Assembly (NCBI GenBank): GCA_023846275.1
Contig: CM043869.1
Coordinates: forward strand, 32,370,737-32,434,736
Source of the DNA: Vanilla planifolia
Lineage: Eukaryota > Streptophyta > Magnoliopsida > Asparagales > Orchidaceae
Length of the DNA: 64,000 nt
Direction of reading: 5' to 3'
Position numbers and translations under genes: made by a program. Below the pieces are notes generated by a model. That model was not told the DNA's origin. It did not search any database and worked only from the letters and a program-made list of their open reading frames with translations. The first letter of the stretch is position 1; every line of letters starts with the position of its first letter. This document shows positions 28,401 through 43,400 of this stretch, in pieces.

Positions 28401-31400
28401 ACTTCGCAACCCTCCAACCCAAATCTAACTCACAACGACCTGCACAGGCCCAACAAATAACCAAAAAAACAGATTCTCAAAAAACCATTTGGCACCAACT
28501 TTGGCCACAACTTTAACAACAGCTTTTCAGTAAACAAAATTCAGAAATCGAAAATACATTTTTTCAAAAAAAACTGTTTGGCAATAGCATTTGACCACAA
28601 TTTTTGTAATTTTCTGATATTTTTATTTTGTCTTTTGTGCTTAGACTCTAAAAAAAGGTGACCTAGCCTTTAGAATGATGATATTTGGATGAACAAAAAT
28701 TCTACTTTTATTGTATCTTGTTGAGATCTAAGGTTAATTGCAACAAGAACTGTAACGTACTGATTCATCGAGGCTCTAGTATTAAGAGAAAGAGTATGAG
28801 GTCCAAGTGATAAGACAACGTACCAATTCACCTACAACTCAACGACATCGTCTTCCTATCACCACCGCTTACGTCTCATTTCACTTTATTGATTATTTAT
28901 TTTATCGTTTCCCTTCACACGTAGTTTCCCTTTTTATTTCGTCACTTAAATTTTCTTGAGTTATCACTTCCGTTAACTAATGTCTTTACTATTTTTTGAT
29001 TTGGTTCTTTTAAGTGTTCGAATCTCCTTTACAATCAAGTTATTTTGATATTTCAGTTTTCCAATAAGGTTTAATAACATCTCTCGGTATTTTTAATTTG
29101 CAATTATGTGATCTTTTGTTCTTTCTTTATCATGGCATCGGTTTATCAATCTCCTTTTCGAGTACCCTGTCTTTATGGCATTCAAAAGATTGTGAGCCTA
29201 GCATACAGAGCGACTTGTGTGTGGTTAGCTCTTAGTCTCCACTTGACTAAGATTACACTGAACGGGTACCTCTTGTGTGTTGTCTTTTTTGGGTTTCTTG
29301 TGTTTATCTTTGATATTTTCTTTATTCCTAACTTATGCAGGTCAATCTCTATGCTGCTCAAAACATTTGAACCACCCGTCCAACATTAGATAATCATGCT
29401 TTATTATTGTTTGAACAATAAATTTTTAACTCTATCATCATTGATGTTAGCACACACAGTAGCTCACCTAACTAAGCTTCATGCAGGTCTTTGACTAGAT
29501 GTTAAACAATTTCTGTTTTTTTGCCTTTAGGCACACATCCATTTAAAAATAGCTAATAATGCGCCCATGCATTTAAGAAGTGGTTTCAGTTCTTTGTCTA
29601 AGACGTCGAGAAATAGTAGTCTATTTCTTAGTAAAATTCCTTTTTGTCTTAGAGATTAGATAAGATATTTAACCTTTTATCTAGTATTTTTCCTCTTTAG
29701 CTTGTCCATTGAGCAACAATGGCCCAAACACTTCAGCCATTCCATCTTCAACAATTGCAGCAATGGTAGTATATATTAGTGTCACTATGTCATGTGCTAC
29801 TTATCGAGTAAAGAAATTGCCAACATTGTCTGAGATTGGGATTCTGGAAAAACAATCAAACGTTCTATAAGGGCAAGGCCAAAGTAAAGTAACTATAGTA
29901 AAAGGCTTAAATCTTAAAGATTCATATGATTCAAAGTCAAGTAACTATCGTAAGAAAGTGCATAAATTGGCTGATCACATTCACACTAAAGGCTACATCA
30001 GGTCTAATAAGAGAAAGTCAAATTTTTTCACTAGACATTGATACTATAGGCAATATATTGGAGGGTTATGCTTAGTGATTTTTTCCTTCCAATTTCTACC
30101 CAGTAGTACATCATAGTTTTGCATCTTTTAACAAATCTAGCACAAATTTTCATTGAGAGAATATCCCTGTTCACTTTGAGCTAATTTCATTTAGAAAAAA
30201 AGCTTGCCTCAAGATTCTTGACTTGAAATTTGTTCTTCAATTTGGCCATCAGCTTAGCAATCCCTTCGAGCTAATTTGAAGTAATTACAATGACACAAAC
30301 ATATAATATAAGAAAAAACTTTTTCTATTTGATTAATGTTTAGTGAAAAAGGAATGCTCAACTTGTCCTTGAGAATATCCAAATTTTCTTAATACAATAT
30401 CAAATTTTGTAAATTATTCCTTACAAGATTACCTCAATCCAAATAATGACTTCCTGAGCTAACAAATTTTATTGTTTCTTTTCTCAAATCTAAGTGGCAT
30501 CTTTGTTAAGAATTCTTTATTTAAGCTTTCATTCAAGAATACACTCTTGATATCTATTTGTTAGAGTTACTAATCAAAGCTCACAGCTAGAAACAAAAAC
30601 ACCTTCACTAAGTTCATCTTGTTTACCACAATAAATGGTATGTTCAATTAGTCGAGCAAATTTGACCCATCCTTGAAGTCTCCTATTATATTTCATAAAA
30701 TAGATACATCTCTTTCCATAAGGATGTCAAGTTGTTGTAGTATTCCATCATAAACTTGCTTCCTTGACTCCTCTCATGATGTTCGGGTTGAACTTCAAAA
30801 CACTAAGATGTGTTTTCCAAGCCTGAATAGATTTGTTACATGGTTTGCTCATTGATGATTTTGTAAAACAGGCATGTCCTTCCTATCTGCAGCTTAATAG
30901 AGTTCATCAACCATGTCATAACAATGGAATTCTCAACGTCCTAAACATGATACAATGAATCAGTGGATGATGGCATCAGAATAGTGTTGATAAAATACCC
31001 AGGCTTCACTTCCCCTTTGAGAACAAGAATGACCGAATGGAACCAACCTCAAAAATTGATTCCAGTAAATCATTTTTGGGTGATTTGAAGAGAATGGTTA
31101 ACAAAACACCAGGAAAGAGGAAAATTGTTAAGAGATTGCCATGGAGTATCCAATTGGCATAAGTGACGTCAAATCAATGGAAGTTTGAGTTTTGGCAATT
31201 TGTGGCTTTGATATTATAAACGAAGAATTTGTGGAATAATTCTTTGTTGATCTTTCCAAATAACAATTTGTGGAATAATTCTTTTGAAGAATACATTAGG
31301 AAAGCAAATTAACTCTTACACTGAAGGAAATAAATTATGGAAATAATAAATGATACAAAAAGAACAAAATTGAAAATCTACAAACAAGAAAAAAACAATT

Positions 31401-34400
31401 ATATAACAACGTTAAATTAGAGATTTATTTTGACTTTCCAACAAGTTCTAGTGCATGCACAATTATATAGCAACATTGCTGGAAAAAAAATAAGTAACCT
31501 TCAATGTTGCAAGTTCTCTCAAACCCTGCTCAACTGAAAGCATGCTCTCAATATTTCCTTCTCCCGCTATATCATTTAGTGAGCGCACAATTCTCCCACT
31601 GTTTTCATTCCCTATCCATAAATTCAAAAAGAAAACACATAAGCACATATCAAACAAAATTCCTATGACTAATTCCCAGATGCAATAGTTTCAGGAAACT
31701 TACCTTTATTTGAAGATTCTTCCTTCGCTTTTTGACCAGCTGATATGACGACTTCAAGTGGAAGGGGGGCTAGTGATGACCAGTACTCGAACTTGGATAT
31801 AGCAATGTCTAAATGTATGCCTAAACATGGTCACAAACATTCACATTATGCATATAGTATGTCTACCAAAAATTTTTGTATAATTGCATTTTTTGTCCAA
31901 TCAAGGATAACAGTGTGAGGGTGGAATCTTATTTATCCAAATGGCTAGTATGTCCTAGACTTTTCCAAGTGCAAAGAGGATAAAATTCACGGTGTAAACA
32001 ATATATAATAGTTCCAATCAGCACTATAGTAGTCCATGAAGTATGATTGACACATACCACCTCAAGCTACATTATAAAATGTTGCATTCTTTAATTGAAC
32101 AGACTTTCAAGTCAAGATAGGAGCACCATTGCTCCAAGCCACCTGCTTGCAACCAATAGAAAACTCATCCACAAAAAAAACCAATATGTGTATAACATGA
32201 GAAAACCATATGAAAGCCGACCACCCTAGAAAATACAAAAAAAAAAAAAAAAAAAACCCCCATACTCCATCTAATCAACACTAACAAAGCTCTCTTTTGC
32301 TCCAGTAATATCTGAAAAAGCCAGTCAATGAGTTAGGCTTTGGATAGCTTAACCCATATTCAGTCAAACTCCGTTTGGGTTAGATCAATCAACAGATCAA
32401 GATTGATAAGATACAATTCATTATGGGTTAAGTCAACACAGAACCATATGTTCTAAAAAATTATTATGTTAGAAAAGTACAAAAAACTCAAATAAAAAAT
32501 AACTATTTATAATTAAAAATGTAATTTTCTTACTATGCATAATCAAATTTGAAAAAGTAATGCTCCAATCTAAATCACTTTTTTATCATTTTTTTAATCT
32601 TTTTTTGCTTAGGTACAAAAAGCCATAATTGATAACACGAATAACCAACATAATTTAAATTTTAAGATATTCTTTGAAAGTTTCTTTTATCTAAAATTAA
32701 ATATTTATTCTTAAAATATTTCAATATTTTTATTATTATTTTATTTTATGTTTAATTTTTAAATTTTCATTAATAATTCTTTATATGATGAAATTTTAAA
32801 TAAAATAATTACTTATATGTAATATAATTATTCAAAGTTAAAATTATAAGGTTAAAAATTAAACACTCTTTTTTGTACTACTAAAATAGTAATGTATGAA
32901 AAAAAATGCACAAACCATGCTATAAATATTAACACTAATATCTATATATCCATGATCCTAGTCCAAATTTATCAAAACAAGGTTTGAGATTTCGACTGGA
33001 CTTTAGATTATGAATACAAAACACATATCAACACAAATATTAATATCTATTTGAGACACAAACAAGTTCAATAATCCTTGACCCATATACAACAAATAAG
33101 AAAATAAATGGTAGAAGTTAGCAGTCATGTTAGTATGAAGGGTCAAAGACTTCATTTAGGCTAATCAATTCAGAATCAGATTAGAGCATGATCTGACCAG
33201 CTGATGACCATATTTTCTAAGACAACAACCCCTTGCCATAGCTGGCATCTTTTCAAAAATGAGAGATCATCCAATAAACCCTAACATTTTATTTGAGCTA
33301 GAAGGAAAGTAGATAAACAATATTGTGGTCAAAGAACTAGTTCAACAACACAGTTTTATCTAGTAGGTCAAAGATGAAATGGGGTATAGCTTAGAAGGAA
33401 AGACCCAAAAAGGCAATGCAAAAAACAAATCACAAGATGAAAATTTTGGAATAGCTGTGCAAACTTCATGAAGATAGATATAGATAAAAGAAAAATACAC
33501 CACCCAACACAGTGACACCATGTCATTAGTTAGATTTTTTATTTTAAGGGTTCAACAAATCCTCATCTATGTTTAGATGTGCAGCCATGTTTGTTGCTTT
33601 TCATCCAATCCACCACCATGATATCTAGGCTCATTCAGACACCTATCATATGCACAACACGACAACTTATGCAAGATCTATTGCTTAACCATCGTTTTTT
33701 TGCAGCATCCATTAAACCCATATGAAGATCTATCCAGCTAAGTTGGTTAGTAACACATATAAATATTTCTTGCAGAAGGAGAGACGGAAATTTTTTTCCC
33801 TAAATAAGCAAGAAATCTAATTATGTGCAGTAAGCTACAAGTCTTACGATTTAAGGAGCAGGTGGTGAAAAAGCATATGAAAACCAGACATGGAATCTTA
33901 TGCCAATATGGATGCAAATCCATTAAGCCTGATGACAAAGGTTTCACCAATTGCTAAGAACTCTCCAAAGATGAGGTTCAAGGTTCAGGGATGCAGCCAT
34001 ACAATATCACCAAATATTGTACCAATTCATCCAGTCACTACTGAAAGGAACAACTACAAAATCAATCTTTTGGGTGTAGCAATTCAACTTTACTGGGTTT
34101 TGCACATGTGCACTCAAACCATCACCATTAGAAAAAACTAGGAAATCATCACCATAGAACCATGGTACCAGAACATCAATTTTCATTCAACACAAAATAA
34201 AAAATTGACTTCTGTCTTAGGAGAGAAACACAATATTAGGATATGAATTATATTATATATATTGCCTCTATCCACATCCCCTTGGAGAGTGGTAGATTCA
34301 TGAGAACAACCAAGAATGTTCAGGAATGTCTGTCGTGCAAATAGAGGAGGCAAGCCAAAAAACCATAACTATCTAGCTTGACATAATGACAGAAAAATTC

Positions 34401-37400
34401 TGATACAAAGTCATTAGCAATTGGTCATGATAAAGGTAATTAACTTCTCGCTCATAGAAACACCACTCCAGCAATAAGATAAAAACTTATGCAAATCACT
34501 GCATAATTATATTCGGAATTTCAGTGAATAAACATTGCTTACCATGCTGAATGGCTAGACCCCAGTAGCGTGCAAGCCAGCATCGCTTGAGCACCACCTC
34601 TTCCTAAGTTTTTTATCATTAATTTTAGCATAAATTGGAAGACGTTCCACGCTGAATTTCTAAGCGCAAATCTCAAAAATTGCAAACCATCTCCTCGTCG
34701 GTTAATATCATCCTTCGTGTCATCATGCGAAGAGCCTTCACTTCTGAATCACTTTCTCTGAGCTTTTCAACGGCAGTAGCAGCTTCATCTTTGACCAACT
34801 ATCGAAGGCCAAAAGAATAAATGAATAATGCAAGCAGAATAATCATGAAAACATCAATACAATAAGTAGTTAAATGTTTGAAACAAAAATTGGAATCCTC
34901 TGATGATCAGTACCGCTGCCAGTTGCCGAAGAGCCTCTTCCCCATCTCTCCCATCTTTCATTTGATTGGCAGCTTTAAGAGCAGCCTGAACCATAAGATA
35001 TTTTCCTTTATTGAACACAAATGCACATATATATACATGTAAACATATAAATACAAGATAAATCTAAAAGAAGCCCCATACATCTTTAGAAAATTGCACG
35101 GATTTTGTGTAAAATTTAAAAATTTTCAGTTTGGCATTGTCAGTAGCAATCATACGAAGTTAGCTTCTAGCTTTGGATGTTGAACCACAGTATGCCTGAT
35201 CAGTGCTATGTTTCTTGTAGCATTCAGGTTTTCAAATATAATCCACCGAATTTAAAAGCTTTCCAATGGCCTCTGGCACATTTCAGTTTCTGATTGATGC
35301 CAGTATTGTTGCCCTTTAGCACTTAACAGGTAATGGTAGCTTTGGTGAGAACTTTTTAGCAATGCCTGCTATTATTGAGATAATGTAGACTTTGTGACAA
35401 AACAAATGTAACTAATTAATAGCAAATCCAACTTATTAATGTTTTGTAGATTTTATGTTTCTCACAAATGAAGATATTTCCACATGTGAAAGCAAGACTG
35501 GCTCTCCAAAAGAGTCATGGGGTAGAAAAGCATTTCTCCATAAATAGACAATTAACACATGACAACTAGTTTCTTTATTGAATTCCATTAATTTTTCTTA
35601 ACTGGCCATAAGACCTAGCTAACCAATGACATAAAACACACAATCTATGTCTAATGCATCCTTGAAATCTTTGATTAAGTGAGAGCATGGCATGCACACA
35701 TACACACACACTCACATAAAGGAGGGAGGGAGGGAGAGAAAGAGAGAGATGTTTTTTATTACTGCAGAAAGTGCTAAAACAAATACAGCAGGCTACGACC
35801 ATATTAATAGTTTCATTCATCCAATTGGAAAGGAGTGTGTATAGTAATGAGTTTGCCACCACAATTTTTTGTTAAACAGAACCAACCAACGTTTGAATTG
35901 AACAGGCCAGCTAATGCTCAAAATTTAGGTCAATCTGTTACCTCTCTTTGCTGAAGTGCTGCCTCCTTCCTGAAAATGGATTTCACAGATTGTTGCTATT
36001 GGAACATCAATGATAACCTTTTCAGGAAAAATAGAAGTAAAACCTGCTAAGTAGCCGAGCTTCTAAGGATACCCCTTCTCCAAGAGCAGCAACCTGTTGA
36101 GAGAAGTCTTAAACTAGAGCAAATGATCACAACCAAGCAGCAAACTTTAAAGTATGGTAAATCCATGCCATTCAATAGGTAAGGATGCCAAAACTGCTTA
36201 TTTCTCTAGCTATTAAAAGCACCTTGAATCACATATTTCATAAGTTTCAAGGTGAACCAATCAAATAAATCTAAGAAACAAGAGTTTTGTGCAGCACAAA
36301 ACCATTTATATGGTATGATGTAGTGCAACTCATTAAGCACACTAATATAAAGGCATCCTGGTTTAAATGAAATGTCTGCAATACACAAGTAAAACTCTAT
36401 AAACACCAATTGTTTCTGAAAGCATAATAAAAGCAAAATGAATAAACAAAACTGCAAAATACAATTTCTAGTGAACATTGAATTGTATTCAGATGTAGAT
36501 GCTTGAAAAAGATTCCTTAGTACATCAATAAAATGAACAAGAACAATACACCTTAATAAAATTATTGGGTTTGGGATGGCAATCCATATTGAATATAAAA
36601 TAATCAATATCTCAATATACATTAATCAAGAGATGTCACAAATTCATCAAAAACTACATTTTGAAAATAAAAAATGCATAATATTTCATGTTTATTCACA
36701 AATATCCATTAAGCATTGGAAAGTGTGCTCCACAATGGACATAGAAACCTCTGAATTTTCACGAATAGAAATCTTTTTACAAACAAAAAATGCCATGTTG
36801 AGAGAAATAAAGAAAGAATACCAAGTAGGGTAACAGTGGAAGACCCTGAATACCTTACAAAGGTAGGGGATGCAAATTCAACGAAACTTTCCAAATTTAA
36901 AGAAAATATCGTGAAATAATATAATGGTTAAGGTACCTGTTTCTCCAGTTCTCTAGTTCTAGCCTCTGCTTCCTCACGTTTCTCTTCTGCAATTCGCAAC
37001 TGGATACAAGTATATTTTTTTTTAATTGGGAAAAGCTAACCAAATAATGATGATATATGAAAAAATTGAGAATGCACCTTTTCAAGCATATTTTCATTTT
37101 CTTCTTGTAACATGTCAAGCTGCATGGAACTCAAGTCTTTAATAATTACATTGACAAATGTGCCTACCGTACAAAACCAACAAATCTTAGCCAAAAACTA
37201 GTACAACATTATAGATGAGACAACAGAACCTCATCTTGAAGTGCAGAAGGCTCGCGTTTGATTCCATTTTCTTTTAAATTCCAATGTCCTATATCAGGCG
37301 GAAATCTATAACAGATGAGAAAACATTTATGAACAAAAATGCCAGTACTTGCTTTCAATGTTAGCTTTCATGCTGCATTCTGAATAAATTGTTAAAAAAA

Positions 37401-40400
37401 TATACAAACAAAGCAAAAACATGAAGAACTACAATAAACTTCAAGCACAGACGAAATGACATCAAAGTTAAAATATGGTATCTCAAGCTGGAAAGGAACA
37501 GTCAAGCACAGACTATTTTCTGAACTCACTTTAGGAAAATGAATTAAAAAGCATCAATTCATGACAAAAATTTTAGATTATATATGACTTCCAAAGAAAG
37601 GCTTCATCATGGGATGTAAATGCGTTCAAAGATGGCCTCATCACTGGCAAAAATGTCTGTCCTTAATTATAAAGCCATGAATTGATATTTAATTCATTTT
37701 ACTAATAATGTTTGTACCTTTCCCGTTTAGTAGACAAGGGCTTTTCATATCAGGGTCATCCGATATCTTCAATGCACAAATTTCAGCGTCCAACGCTATT
37801 CTCTATCTCATTTGTCACCCACTCAAGGGACCCATCCTTGAGTGATTTTGGCAACTCCCTCCTGCATTGATCCACTCTTCCGAATAATTCCAAAAGGTTT
37901 TCGGCACCAACTTTGCCAAAAACTGCAGACCTACAAAGCTGAACCATGACCTTTCACCATCAACTAGAGGGTGATCCCAAGTGTGCTTCCAACAAAGGTT
38001 TGAGGTAATCCAAATGACCTCGATGAGTGCCCACAGACCTCATCAATTCTCTCTATCTCAAATCCCCCACCCCCATCGTCCCTTAAGAACATTCAAGATA
38101 GGATTCAGATGTTCATGACGTCTTAAAAAAACTTACGAGTCCTCCAAAAGAAGATGGGCCAGTGCTCATATGATCTTTGAGATGCCCAACATCAAGTAAT
38201 TCACTACTCCCCAAGGGGCATGGTACAATGATCAGCTCTATAAGCCCTCTTCTGGCCCCAATTACTACCAGTCCTCATAAAAGGAAATCTTTGCAGTCGA
38301 GAATGACGGTCACTAACCTCAAAGTTGTTAAATCAGGCACTTAAAGCTGTTAAATCGGGCATTAAAATGGTTGGTAGAGCTTGATGAGCATGAGATTAAT
38401 AATTTTCATAGGACATCCATAAGTTGCAAGAGACTGTCACTTGCATCATAAATGGCGTAACTTCAAAAAAATCTAAAACTAGGGCCCTAAGCCATGAGTG
38501 CTCTAAGTTCGATGGTCCAGCAGGCAAACATAACAATTTGATAAGATTCATTTTGCACATCCTCAAAGGAATCATAGAATCACGTTCCCTGTAACAATAA
38601 AATTCAAGCAAAGTATGCTACCATCCTCGCAATGCTAAGGTTGTGAAAGGGCTACTGTCAAAGAACCTCCCAGGGAACAATGAATTTCAGCTTATCATGA
38701 ATGAATTCAATATGACTTTTGATAACAATGATCAAGGTTGAAGGAGCATTAATAGACAGCCAGTGTTCTTCCAAATTTGATTGTGTGGAGATAAAACAAA
38801 TCCCCTAAAAGCTGAATGAAGCCGCTGACATTTTACACAAATTTGGCAACCAAAAGGAGTAGACAACAATGCTCAATTCTACTCGCATTGAAACGTCATT
38901 GCTGATGGAGATTGACGAGGCCGCAAGTTAGATGGACAACATGATCAACAATCTAAGATTTGGAATCTTAAAGCGAAGGATGAAAAGATATGTCAAAGCA
39001 TAACCAAACCTTGATTAATACTCTTGAAATAAATATAATCAGGCAAGGTTACTAAATGTCCACTGTTGACAAAAAGAAATTAACTTCACTAAGAGGTTTC
39101 AATTGTGTCAGATCCAAAGGAACAAGTTCCAACAATCCGCTGATATGATGAGACCAATCAATGTCTCTTGACTAAATGTAATTCAAGGAATGAACTTCTT
39201 CAAACCAATCCCAATAGCTAAAGGAAAGAGGAAACACCCCCTCGTGCCAATCAACAGTTTCACAAAGTGGTTAAAGGTAAAACCCATTGTGCAGCAAACC
39301 ACAACAAAAGGAGGAAATTATTATGTTAAAGATATTCTACGAGTTCAGTGGCTCGGCAGCAAGTTTGACTGATATTAGGGCAATTTTTTAATCAAAAGAA
39401 CTCAAATTCTTAACGTATAAGGAAGCGCGTCAATTGCACATCAGTAGGACATCGAAATACAAATGACTAGGCAGTGACAACAAACACAAACCTTATCAAG
39501 ATGCCAAATCCGAATCTCAATTATAAGAGGAAATGGACTGATGAAACCCTCATAGTTTTGTCGGCATATCAAACAATGCCATCAACAGCAATCACAAAGA
39601 GCCAATTAAACTAGATTAACAATTTGGTGGTCATGCTCTTGTGTAATTGGATCAACTGACACACCAATTCAACTTCGCTGTTGATCATGAGAGCAACGAT
39701 AAACCTGGTTTGGAGGAATTAAGGACACAATGATTTGAACAAAATCTCACGGAAAGAGTATTCTAGGAGAGTCTATAGTAGGAAAAGCACAAGACATCAA
39801 ATAATGCTTAATTCAATCAAGGAACCTTGTCCTATGTAAATGCAAGGTGCTAAGGAGACAAGAGGATCATGATAAAGTTACTTTCGAATTGGGAAGTTTC
39901 CTACATCCAACATTGTCAATAAGCAAGCTCCATCATTTATATAATATAGATAGAGGATGTGGACCTCATCCCAAAAACATGGAGTAGAGAGAATCTGAAA
40001 ATATATTATCCATGACTTGTATTCTTATCTTCTATATCTTCTTCCATGCAATGATATCATTCCCCAATAACATACTAAGTAGTTTGCCTTGATTTGTTTA
40101 TAAGCTTAAGGTTTGAAACTACTTCGACTAGAACTGTCTATCAGGGAAATGCCAACTAAACAGCCTATAAGTCAAACATCACCAATAATCAACCAATAAA
40201 ATACATTTCACTTATGTTATCCTATGCAAACTGTCGTTACAAAGGAAAGGCAATGCTTCACTATATCAATGAGGTTTGATCAACCCTTTGGGCAACATTA
40301 TAAAAGGTAAAAATGATAAAACTAGATACCTTGATCCCTATATATACTTGCTTAATAACACTAGTGATTGTAAATGCAACCGTCAACTCAAGCATGCTCA

Positions 40401-43400
40401 CCACAATTGTATTTAATATACCCAAGTGTACAAATCAAATGAAAAAGCCCCAAGGGATAATTGCACCTACCCTAGTGCAAATGTGGTCCCACTAGAGTAG
40501 GCCATGCAATCTAAAAAACTAAGTGTTATGAATGCAATACCCACACCTTGACAACTAATAATTGTAGGCCAAAAACCTTATGGTGGTTTTAAGTGAGTTA
40601 AACCAATACCTAACCTTAGTTCTAAAAAATCTCAAACATACCCTAACCAATAAACAAAAACCAAATAATAGCTCCCTAAGCAATAATCAAACACATAAAA
40701 ATAGATGAAGAACCTATAAAATTACTCCTATAACCAATAAATAAACACCAAGTCATAGCTCAAGAACCTCTTGCATACCTTAGGCAATTGATAACACCCT
40801 TGTGGTAGCTTAAGAAACTCCTAAGCACATCATATGCAAGAAATACAAAGCACAAACTAGTGTCCCAAAGCACTGCTAAGCTCACCCAAACACTAAAAGC
40901 AAAAAGGTCAAACTAAAGGAACCATGGGATAACCTTAAGCAATAACTTTCGCCAAGGCATCCATCACAAGGCAATGCACGTGGAACCAACAAAATCCTCT
41001 AAATAGCCAAAAGCCTCTCAAAACATTCTAAAAGCACCAATCAAACTATCAACAAAATAAAGAAAAAATGCAATAATCAAACAAACATAAAATCAACTTT
41101 GATGCAATAAGAAACTAACATTGTAAAATACAAAGGCAATGTAAGAAGATTACATTTAGTTTAAATTACAATCTTCGCAACCTTTCTTAACGGCATTTAT
41201 GGGAAGATATATCGTTAAGTGGAACACTACTATTTCGACCATCTCAAATTCTTTCATGTGCTTAATGGTAATAATACATTTCTAGTAAGTTAGGATGTGA
41301 TAGTTTCTTCCAAGATGTTGAGCATTTGCAAATAAAAAAAGAGAGACCCTTCAGCCAAGCGTAGAATACTCTCTTTGAGAATTGCTTAGTAACCTTCATC
41401 TTTGTCACATGCCAAGTCTATAATCAAAAAGTGCACCCTCCACCTTCTACTAGATATTTAATCAAATGTCTTTCAAATTCCATTGGATCTATGCAATCTC
41501 CTATGTATTGGGATCAGCTTTAAACTTGGACAACTCTTTGGTTCAATGCTTCTCGATTTAAGGAGTAGTTTTGCAAACAAAGAGCTTTCAAAGCAAGATA
41601 AGCTCCTTCCAAAGTTCCAAAGTCTTTGTCTGATAACTCAAAAAATTTTCACTGTCCCCTTTAAGGGCCTGTCTATAGTCTCTCTCACTTGTGAAACTCA
41701 GTGAATCACATATAAAACAACTCAAAACTAATCAATGCAATCATCCACAAATCATCAACACAATTAACATTTCAGCATCCTCAAGAAGATCAAAAAAACC
41801 TTCCTAATAAATTGAGATTCTCTCTCCCAAAAGGTCCAAAAGTTGGATCAATCCATAGTGATGTCCAAAATAACATTCCATGTAACATTAATTTCTCTTC
41901 ATAAGAAAGATTCAACAAATTACCAAGGTCTCAAAAGTCAATACATGAGCTTTGCAATATCCATCAATAAAGCACAAAGGGCCCCCCATATTTACTCCCC
42001 ACTCCTAGAACAATTCTCAGCTAAGGCCAGTACCAATGACAAAAGCAAATATTTGAGCAATAAAATTCTTACCAAGCTCATCATCAACAAGGGACAATGG
42101 ATAAGGAAGCACTTAATCAAAGGATCAAACTTGGTCAAGTAGGAAAAGATACCAAGAGCACCTCAAAAAAACCCAAAAATGAGAACTCAAATATGTAGGA
42201 TAGCATTGGAAATCTTTAGATCAAATTGACGTAATCAGCATGCAATTTGAGTCAAAATGAGCTAATCTAACCGTTTGACTGCAAGATCAGACTGTTCATA
42301 TCAATCTATATCACCCTCAGGCAAAACAAAGAGGCTTGATAATACCTAATTTAGCCAGATAGAATCAGCCAATTTAATGGATTCACAAGACAAGGACAAG
42401 GACCCATCAAACCATCCGATTAGCTTAATTAGATGATCCAATTAAGTATGGCGATGAGAAAAAGATAGGCCTAAGTATTGAGTGATCCTGAGATCGATTT
42501 GGAAATAATTTAAAATTTAATCCACAAGAATTAGGTGGAAGTTGAGGCTATTAAAATCTTAAGATTTAATCTCTTTTTAAATTCATAATAATAACCTTAA
42601 TGTTATAAAAGAGATTTTTGGAGATGGGTAAACAATCTCATAAGTGCAATCCAGCATTGAGGGGGGTCATAATATTTTGCTAGAATATTTTGTCAAAATC
42701 TAGAATATTCTATCAGATTTATTTTGATGTTAAGTTTTTTAATTAATACATATTATTATTTATAAGGGCATTCATCATCTATTTATTCTTGCGCCCAATC
42801 ATTCATAATTGAAGAAGAACTTATATTCCTCTTCCCAAAACCTATATGATATCAAATCAAGATTGCTACCTTCATGATGTACTACAAAGTGGTTAGGATG
42901 ATCAGCTTACAACAAAACCTCAACATCTCCATTGGATTTTCCAAAATCAAACATCTTAATCCTGTGAATTCATCTATCCTTGTTTTTACAAAATTTTATT
43001 TGCAAAATTTCACCCTTCAACTCGCATTTACAAAACTAAATGGGCAAAATTATCTTGTACTGCCTACTAACAAATCGTATCTATTAAATGAGCCTCCAAA
43101 TAGACCAAGTGAACCCTGAAAAGCAACAGTTTTGTAGTGTAATTGGCAAAGTTTGACATCAACTCTTGCATCGTTATCTTTTATCTTTGATCTTTTATCT
43201 TTTATCTTTTATCTTGTTTCAAACTAGAATTGTTATCTATTTGATCTCAAGTTGATCCTATTTCAACTCGAGCTTGGATTGAATATTTTTTATACACTCA
43301 TAGATTGTTTCAAGCTCTAGATAGGAGAGATTCCATATGATCTTTATCTAACAAATGCCTGACTTATTTGCTATCTACTCAAGCTCAATCCAAACTAAAC

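Noticed and set aside
29108..29389. 93-codon open frame with hydrophobic stretch
   Set aside because: Its similarity to a minus-strand frame at 51977-52162 comes from the dispersed LTR-like repeat, not from a shared protein.
33747..34141. Open frames on both strands in intron 10
   Set aside because: Short, no family resemblance, and composition like the surrounding intron.
36206..36622. 138-codon open frame on the minus strand between exons 5 and 6
   Set aside because: It lies wholly within intron 5, the product is hydrophobic and Ile/Leu/Phe/Cys-rich as expected of AT-rich noncoding DNA, and no family motif is visible.
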